From: Porodaedalea pini
Lineage: Eukaryota > Basidiomycota > Agaricomycetes > Hymenochaetales > Hymenochaetaceae
DNA length: 64,000 nucleotides
Assembly: GCA_002794775.1 (NCBI GenBank)
Contig: NBAY01000002.1
Coordinates: forward strand, 1,860,001-1,924,000
Reading direction: 5' to 3'
Positions within the stretch are counted from its first letter, which is position 1. The number at the start of each line of letters is the position of its first letter. A model generated the notes under the pieces. The model worked only from the letters and a program-made list of their open reading frames with translations, did not search any database and had not been told where the DNA came from. This document shows positions 57,032 through 64,000 of this stretch, piece after piece. Position numbers and translations under genes: made by a program.

Positions 57032-59000
57032 ATGCAGAGAGGACTGCCTATGGTACGCATATACGCATGATCATTATATACGCTCTCTCTGATCAGTGTA
57101 TGAGTAGCAACCCACCGTCGTGCTCTTGCGCGAGGGCACAGACACCTCGCAAGGCAAACCTCAGCTACTCTCGAATATTTCAGCATGCCTTGCAGTTGCG
57201 GATACACTATCGACGACGTTGGGTCCGCGCGGCATGGACAAACTCATCGTCAACGATCGCGGCGAGGCGCAGATCACCAACGACGGTGCTACTATCATGA
57301 AATTACTTGACATCGTCCATCCTGCTGCGCGGACTTTAGTCGACATTGCACGCGCACAAGACGCGGAAATCGGAGACGGGACCACGAGCGTTGTACTTCT
57401 CGCTGCTCAGCTCTTGAAGGAAGTAAGGGGTTTCGTTGAAGAGGGTGTTAGTCCGCATATCATCATTAAGGGTTTCCGCAAGGCTGCGCAACTGGTGTGT
57501 TTAAACTTCAAATGTGGATTTGAGCAACGATTAAGTATCCCGCCAGGCCATCGACCGCATTAAAGAAATTCAGGTCACGGTTGACAAGTCGGATCCCGAG
57601 TATGCTTCATTTCTATCTAAATATTGGAGTAGTCCTTTAATTAAATGTTTCCAGGCGTTTCCGATCGCTGCTCCTCAAGTGTGCTTCGACATCAATGTCC
57701 TCAAAACTGATTCACTCCGAGAAACCCTTCTTCTCAAAAATGGTCGTCGATGCTGTCCAATGCCTTGATGAAAACGACTTGGATGAATCACTCATCGGGA
57801 TCAAGAAAATTCCAGGCGGCGGCTTGCAAGACTCAATGCTTGTGCGCGGCGTGTCCTTCAAAAAGACGTTTACGTACGCGGGTGCTGAGCAGCAGCCCAA
57901 ATCCTTCAAGGACCCTCTCATCCTTTGCCTGAATGTCGAACTCGAGCTCAAGGCTGAGAAGGACAACGCGGAGGTGCGCATTGAGCAGGTTTCGGAATAC
58001 CAGGCGATTGTAGATGCGGAATGGGAGATCATATTCCGCAAGCTCGAGGCGATCGAGAAGACCGGTGCGAACGTCGTTCTGAGCAAATTACCGATTGGCG
58101 ATCTCGCGACACAGTGGTTCGCAGACCGCGACATCTTCTGTGCGGGACGCGTTCCAGCCACAGACTTACGTCGCGTCGTACAAGCTGTCGGAGGTTCCGT
58201 GCAGTCTACATGCTCGGATATTACTCGCGAGCATCTCGGCACTTGCGGACGCTTTGAAGAACACCAGGTAGGAGGGGAGAGGTATAACATCTTCGAAGAG
58301 TGTCCGAAGGCGAAAACGTGTACTCTACTCCTGAGAGGCGGCGCGGAACAATTCATCGAAGAGGTTGAACGGAGTTTACATGACGCTATTATGGTGGTAA
58401 AACGTGCTGTGCGCAACGGAGAGGTCGTTGCTGGAGGTGGGGCGGTAGAGGTGAGAATCATCGCAATAGTGTCATCTTCATAGACTCGCGTCTAATATGC
58501 CTACAGATGGATCTATCAGCCTACATCAGGAAATACGCCCTGACCATTCCAGGAAAGATGCAACTCATCATGACCGCATTTGCACATGCCCTCGAAGTCA
58601 TCCCTCGTCAGATCTCTGACAACGCCGGCCTCGACTCGACGGATGTGCTCAACAAGCTCCGTATGCGGCACGCAAAGGGCGAGCTCTGGGCTGGTGTCGA
58701 TGTCGACGGCGCCGATGGCGTACGCAACAACATGGACGCGTTCGTTTGGGAACCGAGTCTTGTCAAGGTGAATGCGATCAGCAGTGCAACGGAGGCTGCC
58801 TGCTTGATCCTCAGCGTGGACGAGACCGTCCGCAATCCACAAAGTGAAGGCGTGCGTATTCTTTCTGCAAGAGAGTCACACGAACAGCAGCTGATCTGTC
58901 TTATCTTCCACCTCCTTAGCAAAATCCTGGACCGAAGGCGCCACCAGGTGCTGCTGCACGCGCATTAAGGGGCCGTGGGCGCGGAATGCCCAGGCGGTGA
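57032..59000 (+). CDS. CCT7: CCT7, eta subunit of the TRiC/CCT cytosolic chaperonin
   Basis: CCT7 is one of eight subunits of the double-ring ATPase that folds actin, tubulin and WD-repeat proteins. The first exon is only 21 bases (57032-57052, MQRGLPM) and joins to [20 protein letters not shown], the eta-type N-terminus. ATPase motifs: [13 protein letters not shown] near 57,205; NDGATIM near 57,282; [15 protein letters not shown] near 57,375; and, near the end, [17 protein letters not shown] (58,620) and [15 protein letters not shown]. The apical part includes [20 protein letters not shown] (57,800) and [20 protein letters not shown] (58,240). A last intron starts at a GTGCGT donor after QSEG (58,851) and joins [20 protein letters not shown], a Gly/Arg tail ending PRR, TGA 58998-59000. 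About 560 residues, the usual size. The antisense 249-codon ORF is a shadow. Confidence 0.94.
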
Positions 59001-59310
59001 GCCAAGTATCAGACGAGTCAATCGATAGCGTATGAATCTCCCTGACAAATGTAATAAGCAGTTGACGCCTTTTAGATGTTATAAAAAGTCAATGCTGACC
59101 GATAAGCGGGGGGAAGGTTTGGCTTTTAAAGAGCGCACAAACGTCTGAGAAGGTCGCACGCTTTCTCTATCACACTGTTCATTCGGTGCTTCCGACATAG
59201 CAGAACCTTCGGGGGCTTGATACTCTACTGAATGTGACTGAATGCTTGATAAGAATTGGTATATGCATGCATTAGCGCACGAACGTCTCCAGAGGCACCC
59301 GATTTCCAGA
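59001..59310. other. Spacer downstream of CCT7
   Basis: No gene is seen. It holds the CCT7 3' flank. Confidence 0.45.
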
Positions 59311-59745
59311 TGTCTACTCTATTCCCGCATCCTGTGTCTCTTGAAGAGCACCCCAAATATGCAACTGAAAAGAAGGACTCCACGCTCAAGAAGCTTGGCG
59401 AAGATCGAAGAGCTCCGTGAAGTACCTTCTCTAAGGTCTCCCTTAGAAGATGGTCATACACATTTCTGGAGTCAAGTCTTTCATCCTTCCAGATATGCTC
59501 CAGACAGCATCGCAACTCAGCCTCCGCCTTTGATGATCCGGCGACACTTGAGGTTTACTGGCCTCCTGCATGATATGAAAATGTGCATAGATTCGATCCC
59601 GATGCGAGATGGACATAGAGAGAGGAGAAAGTCAGTATTGCTCGATGGATTAGGGTCGGTGCAATGTGGTGTTGATGCATCCTTTGGAAAACTGTCCGGA
59701 AGATAGATCTGCGCATAATGCTTTGGACCTGTAAGTTATATATAT
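59311..59745 (+). pseudogene. Decayed N-terminal piece of an MFS (allantoate-permease-like) transporter
   Basis: ATG 59311 begins MSTLFPHPVSLEEHPKYATE, which runs to a stop at about 59,420. Further on, one frame (59,556-59,740) reads EVYWPPA*YENVHRFDPDAR then WT*REEK, an out-of-place insert, and TVRKIDLRIMLWT. EYEN-HRFDP-A-W, EEK and VRKID-RIM-W are the hallmark of the cytoplasmic N-terminus and first helix of fungal anion:cation-symporter-type MFS permeases. At least two in-frame stops (TGA, TAG) interrupt it. The stretch between EEK and TVRKID looks like an intron (GTCAGT donor) whose acceptor AG has been lost. A donor-like GTAAGT follows the last codon, but the remaining eleven helices are absent, since EFM3 ends at 59,933. 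So it is a relic, not a gene. Confidence 0.5.
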
Positions 59746-59932
59746 ATACGACATGCTTCATGCCTCAGTAAGGGATACACATGGCGCTGATGAACTGTTT
59801 TCTAGGCACAGAAGGAATAGCTCGAGAGCACGAAGGGTAATGAACGCCTGGACTTCCGTTTCGCGCGCTAAAGGTGGTTTCCCTTCCTTACTACTCCTGC
59901 TGCTTCCCCGCAAGCCTTCATGACAGGCAAAC

Positions 59933-61327
59933 TTATAAATCGATTCTGCTCGTGACAGCAAATACTTTTACATGACTTCCGCTTTCTCCTATTCTATCAG
60001 GCTGACTATGTAGAAAACGCGACGAATATCCATCTTGAAATACCTCTATTTCTTCTATGCAGAGCTTTGCCTCCCGAACTTTCTGGACAAATGCATCGAG
60101 CGTACTCTCGTTTCGAAGCGTAGCTGCGATGATTGCTCTTTTTCCAGATGGATTCGTTGGAGATGGATTTAAGGCTAAATGCAACATTGCAACAAGCGAA
60201 GGGATGATAGCAACGTCATAGACCTAAAGTGCATGCGTTTATCTGAGTTTGAACCGACTCAACGAGCGAAAACGGCAAAAGAAGTCACAGACCACATCGG
60301 CTCCAATGATGAGGTCTGCTTTGGCTTCGTTGAGCGACGCAGACAATTTGACTTTGCGAGTCTCATCCAGTGCGTCAGACCAGTCCATCGCTCTGAACTG
60401 CAGCTCTGGATGAGATAGAACGTTGTCTGCGAGAGAAATAAGTTCATTGTCCAAGAGAGAAAAATTATTGACGAACTACAGGCTAATTTGACATTACTTT
60501 CACAGCGTGCTAGAACTTGTTCATTCAAATCTGTAAGATACAAAGATGGACGGCTCTCATGTTCTGGACTAGAAGGAGCCGATTGTCCTAGCGCCTCAAT
60601 CTGCAGTTGAGCCAGTATGATTCCTACGAAGCCTGCGCCAGATCCAAGTTCCAACATTCGCGACGTTTCCACGAGGTCTTCGTTGAAAACTATTCAGAGA
60701 TTACAAAATATGCGCTTATTATAACGCGCACTTACGACTATTTGAAACCAGATATTCAGCGAGAACAAAGCTAGCTGTCCACGTCCTCAGGCCCGTAGTT
60801 CCACTTTCAATGGTGGTACGAGCTTCAAATAGCGTACATCTGCGGCAGTTACTGATCGCCACTTCAGATACTTTCTCGGTCGGTGCTCGAGGGAGGTCAT
60901 CCCATATGTAGGTAACATATGACGGTGGAGGCGGCTGGGCCAGCGCAACGGGCTCACTACGAGAAGTAAGAAAAGCAGTTCTCTTAAATGGTACACGAAA
61001 GCTTTACGTTGACGGTTTATCCAGAAGAGTAAGATAGTAAGAGTAGATATCTTCCCTTACTTCCTCTCCTTGTTCCTCAAGATTCGCAATGGCCCACTTC
61101 CAGAAAGATCTCCGGTAGTTTGCAGAGGGTGGATAAGATTGAAAATGTTCAGAGAAGACGAGCTGTTCGATCAAAAACTCTTGAATCTCATCAGCGGATG
61201 CAGCTGAGGGCCATTCCAGATTTTTCACCAGAGCTAGTGAAGCAAAACTTTGAAGAAGAGAGAATAGCTGTTCTTGGTTCATCCGAATCAAGTTTGAGAA
61301 GATTAACGAGCTCGAGTGAGCAGGCAA
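59933..61327 (-). CDS. EFM3: EFM3/FAM86-type eEF2 lysine methyltransferase
   Basis: FAM86A (human) and Efm3 (yeast) are seven-beta-strand methyltransferases that modify a lysine in elongation factor 2. The start could be ATG 61327 or the better-placed ATG 61282 (MNQEQLFSLLQSFASLALVK). The N-terminal FAM86 helical domain reads EFLIEQLVFSEHFQSYPPSA and YRRSFWKWAIANLEE. An intron after DKPS joins to EPVALAQPPPPSYVTYIWDD. Catalytic domain: GTTGLRTWTASFVLAEYL, motif I MLELGSGAGFVGIILAQL near 60,640, YLTDLNEQVLARCESNVKL near 60,535, MDWSDALD near 60,390, LIIGADVVYDVAIIPSLVAM across an intron near 60,290-60,190. C-terminus: AIIAATLRNESTLDAFVQKV to VFAVTSRIDL, stop at 59933. About 390 residues. The FAM86 N-terminal domain separates it from other family-16 methyltransferases. 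It is divergent from the mS45-like gene, with about 70-115 bases between starts. Confidence 0.85.
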
Positions 61328-61397
61328 TCGGCCCTAAACAAGAGCACGTGGCAAAGGGTCCCATAAATTTTAAAACTCTGGAAACTCGACCTTCCCA

Positions 61398-62825
61398 ATG
61401 TCTGTGCTTGCACAACGGCCACGCCTACCTCTCCCTCGCGTCCAGCCGGTCTTTTCTCGCGGCGTCCGTCTACCTCGACGCACTGTCGGCGACGATGTCA
61501 GCAAATGGTTAGCTGGCCCTGGTAGCGAGTTCAAGGAGCCCGCTGATGGTCCAAACTGGCTAGGAAAAAATCGTGTTCGTCACTTCATTCGTATTTTCAC
61601 GTCTCGTATCTTGCTCTGACAGTCATACAATCTCAGCCATTTCCTATGAACTTCTCCTTCAGGCCTCCTCCACCAATCTCGGATAAGACGAAGGAGTCCA
61701 TCTACGAACGTTTCATCTCCAATCCAGAAAGGTTCAACATTCGCGTACTGTCTGGTGCGTATGGCATCAGTTTGAAACGCGTAGATGCTATCCTTCGGTT
61801 GAAGGGAATGGAGAAGAGCTGGCTGGAGGTAAGCATCTGTACCGTATCGTACTTTGGGTATTTATCCTTCCACGTATGTGATGAATCAAAACGATTAGTC
61901 TTTAAGACAACTACATGGTTAAAAATTTAAACATGCATGGCTTTCTGATCTTTCTTTATCAAATATTTCTTTGTAATCCTACATGCTCACTCTCATTTCT
62001 TTTTTCCAGCAGGTATGTTTTATCATCTCTTGATATCTTGTCCAGGAATGACGTGAACTTGGTCGATTTTTCTTGTCAAATAAGGTACGTTGCTCTCCTG
62101 CTTCAACGTCGATGATGATACTGTTTCATCATTCGCGAATTCAAAGACCTGGATGCTTTGCATTCCTTTGGTTATACCGTTTTCAACCCCATCCGATGGA
62201 ATTCAACTCTTTACCACAATTTATATATCACAATACCTCCCGACAATGACTGACGATCATCGCCACTTCAACAGGGCAAGGAGCTACAGACCGGTTTCGT
62301 CGCTGGTATGGAACGAATGCTCCAGCCGACCGAGCTCGTCATCGGCACTATACCTGAGACACGAAAGAACGTGACGGATGCTGATATTCAAGACCAAGAC
62401 GAAGCCGATGATCACGCCCGTGATCGCTACCAGCGCCTGTTCTGGGAGCCTGTCGCAGATGGCGAGGTACGTGTATATCGAAATATTGTTACCTTTGTTG
62501 GCCCTTATCGTATGCTGTGCTACAGGAGCCGGTTGTCCCATACGCACTCGAACAAGCCAAGGAAGAGGCCAAGGCTGCTCGACGGGAAGCTATTGAGGCC
62601 AAATCTGATGTCAAACTGCTTACCGGTAGCGAGGTCAAGCGCGGACCTACTACGATCCCTCGAAGGAAGCCTGTTGCTGTCCGCTCTGGGCCAGGTCGCC
62701 CTATGACGGTGTTCAAGGATGTTGGAGGTCGTTTCCTTGATGTTGAGGACCGTACTAGGAGGATGCACGAGGCAGACCGTCGCAGGCAAGCTAAATTGAG
62801 ACGGGCGTCTACTTCTGATTTATGA
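61398..62825 (+). CDS. Mitochondrial Bot1/mS45-like small-subunit ribosomal protein
   Basis: Members of the Bot1 ('eukaryotic mitochondrial regulator') family are peripheral proteins of the fungal mitochondrial small ribosomal subunit. ATG 61398 opens an Arg-rich presequence (MSVLAQRPRLPLPRVQPVFS, then RGVRLPRRTVGDD) suited to mitochondrial import. Exon 1 joins across an intron to PFPMNFSFRPPPPISDKTKE (61,640), ISNPERFNIRVLSGAYGISL and KRVDAILRLKGMEKSWLE (to 61828). The next clear exon starts at 62275 with GKELQTGFVAGMERML; the gap of 446 bases is far longer than other introns here and contains a candidate CAG micro-exon. Then ARDRYQRLFWEPVADGE, an intron, EPVVPYALEQAKEEAKAARR, PTTIPRRKPVAVRSGPGRPM, FKDVGGRFLDVEDRTRRMHE and the stop at 62825. 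About 310 residues. Assignment rests on the PFP-N-S-F-PPPP, QTGF and FVDV-like C-terminal blocks. Confidence 0.75.
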
Positions 62826-63053
62826 TCACTATAATGATGTATTTATATCGTTCATTTCATGTTTTTCTTCTCTTCTTTACAGTCTAAGGAGTCTACAATT
62901 CATTGTCTTCAAGGTGTCCGTCCTATCATACATACAAAGCGTTCCAACGCCGGAAACTACACAAACGTTACAACAGATCAGAAAAAGTTTACAGACTACA
63001 CTACATATGGAACAAAATGTACAACAACAGATAACGGCCATACAAACTGTGCT

Positions 63054-64000
63054 TTACATTATGACACAACCATCTCTGTCTCTGTCTGTCCCTGCCCAAG
63101 TGACAGGGGACGTAGAACCGGAAGCACGTCTGGAGCCCGGTGACCACCACTTCGAAGGCAACCTTCTCGCCGTAAAGTAGTCTTCCTCTCCTCCGCCCTT
63201 AGCCTCGCGACTGCTCTTCGTCGCCTTGCGCCGCTTCTCCCGCGCTGCCTCGACGGCATCCACAGTCTGCCACTGGTAAAAGGACTTCAGCACAACGCGC
63301 TTCTCGTCGCACTCGTCGGTCCCGACTCCGAGAGCCTCGTCGTCGCGCGCATCCAGGTAATTCAAGTGCTGTGCATCCCATGCCCGCCAGCCCTTACGGG
63401 TGCGCGTCGACCCGACAAGGTCCTTCACAGCACTATCGCCGACGTGGCGGCAGTCGACAACGACAATCTCTGCGTTCACAGCCTGCCGCTTCCGCGATAG
63501 GCGCACAAATTCCTTGACGGTTGTCCCAGTCACACGCGTGCTGTCCAGCTCGAGGTGCACCAGGCGAGTGCAGTCTCGAATGAGGGCCAGAATGGCGTCA
63601 TTGGTCAATTGAACGGCATAGGATAGATTCAGGACTTCGAGCTGGGAGCCTGGTTCCAGACCTAATGCGTCCCTTTGTTGTTCACCCTCCATGTTCTGCG
63701 GCGTAAGTGCCGCGAGAGTTGCGTCCGTAAGTTCGCATGCCTCATCGAGGTCAAGGCGGCGAATAAGGGGCGTAGTGTTCAGTAAGCGAACCAGCCCGTC
63801 ATCTTTCAGCTCGGCTCCGACACCGGCAAGTTCAAGGAGCTCCAGCTTCGGCAAGGCGTGGGCTAAGTGTGAACAAGCGTTGTCCGTAAGTAGAGGACAG
63901 TACGAAAGCGAGAGATGCCGAAGCTTCGTGATGCGGCGTCTGTATTTCGTAGGATCACCAGGATCGCGTCCGGCCTCTCGAGAAGTCAACAAGACCTCCC
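63054..64000 (-). CDS. Leucine-rich-repeat (AMN1/F-box-type) protein, 5' end outside window
   Basis: The open frame enters from beyond 64,000, so the N-terminus is missing. Repeats of the cysteine-containing LRR kind are seen: ITKLRHLSLSYCPLLTDNAC (63,940), LPKLELLELAGVGAELKDDG (63,850), IRRLDLDEACELTDATLAAL (63,760), LEVLNLSYAVQLTNDAILAL (63,640), RLVHLELDSTRVTGTTVKEF (63,570) and VVDCRHVGDSAVKDLVGSTR (63,470). This pattern is shared by AMN1-like and F-box LRR substrate receptors of SCF ubiquitin ligases; no F-box is in the visible part. The C-terminal 130 residues are basic and low-complexity (KRRKATKSSREAKGGGEEDY) and end GCVIM at 63054. The CVIM ending (C, two aliphatic residues, M) fits a CaaX box for farnesylation, suggesting membrane attachment; this is inference. 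Confidence 0.82.
   Translation of the reverse strand, partial: EVLLTSREAGRDPGDPTKYRRRITKLRHLSLSYCPLLTDNACSHLAHALPKLELLELAGVGAELKDDGLVRLLNTTPLIRRLDLDEACELTDATLAALTPQNMEGEQQRDALGLEPGSQLEVLNLSYAVQLTNDAILALIRDCTRLVHLELDSTRVTGTTVKEFVRLSRKRQAVNAEIVVVDCRHVGDSAVKDLVGSTRTRKGWRAWDAQHLNYLDARDDEALGVGTDECDEKRVVLKSFYQWQTVDAVEAAREKRRKATKSSREAKGGGEEDYFTARRLPSKWWSPGSRRASGSTSPVTWAGTDRDRDGCVIM

Noticed and set aside
57712..58461. 249-codon minus-strand ORF opposite CCT7
   Set aside because: It is a shadow of a strongly conserved chaperonin exon, rich in Ser and Arg, without a start context or domain.

Overview
The window is nuclear DNA from a basidiomycete fungus, most likely an Agaricomycete (mushroom or polypore class). 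Reasons: genes are split by many short GT-AG introns (mostly about 50-70 bases), both strands are densely coded, and there are typically agaricomycete families, namely a DUF6533-type membrane protein, a tandem family of single-pass membrane proteins, GH92 mannosidases and a CBM19-like secreted protein. The species cannot be named from the sequence alone.

Layout. 0.1-7.6 kb: FAB1 PI3P 5-kinase (+). 7.8-9.7 kb: LTV1 ribosome-export factor (-). 9.9-11.1 kb: secreted CBM19-like protein (-). 11.8-21.2 kb: tandem segmental duplication holding two GH92 alpha-mannosidase genes (-); the second is broken by a stop and frameshifts, and a relic of the neighbouring orphan gene sits between them. 20.3-22.5 kb: the intact orphan, one 760-codon ORF (-). 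23.5-24.1 kb: a small element with terminal inverted repeats. 24.3-29.4 kb: SKI2 helicase (-). 29.8-36.3 kb: three tandem paralogous single-pass membrane proteins (+). 36.6-39.9 kb: FCP1 Pol II CTD phosphatase (+). 40.1-41.1 kb: PBSP-type HExxH protein (+). 41.6-42.5 kb: small Zn2Cys6 protein (+). 43.5 kb: tRNA-Leu(AAG). 43.9-45.7 kb: a many-exon DUF6533 membrane protein (-), assembled here exon by exon. 46.1-46.7 kb: a TA-flanked MITE-like element. 46.9-51.3 kb: RAD5 (-), divergent from LRP1/C1D (+) at 51.5-52.5 kb. 53.1-55.6 kb: SAM-dependent methyltransferase (-). 57.0-59.0 kb: CCT7 chaperonin subunit (+). 59.3-59.7 kb: decayed MFS-transporter N-terminus. 59.9-61.3 kb: EFM3/FAM86-type methyltransferase (-), divergent from a mitochondrial Bot1/mS45-like protein (+). 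63.05-64 kb: partial LRR protein (-).

Most genes are unrelated housekeeping genes. The accessory zones are the GH92 duplication, the membrane-protein array, and the 42.5-46.7 kb stretch with tRNA, membrane protein and transposon relic. The most unusual observation is a likely 3-base micro-exon in RAD5 (49518-49520): without it the Walker A loop is one residue short, and with it the canonical DEMGMGKT is restored. A weaker candidate of the same kind lies in the mS45-like gene. A GC-AG intron is required in the PBSP gene. No CRISPR, viral or toxin genes were seen.
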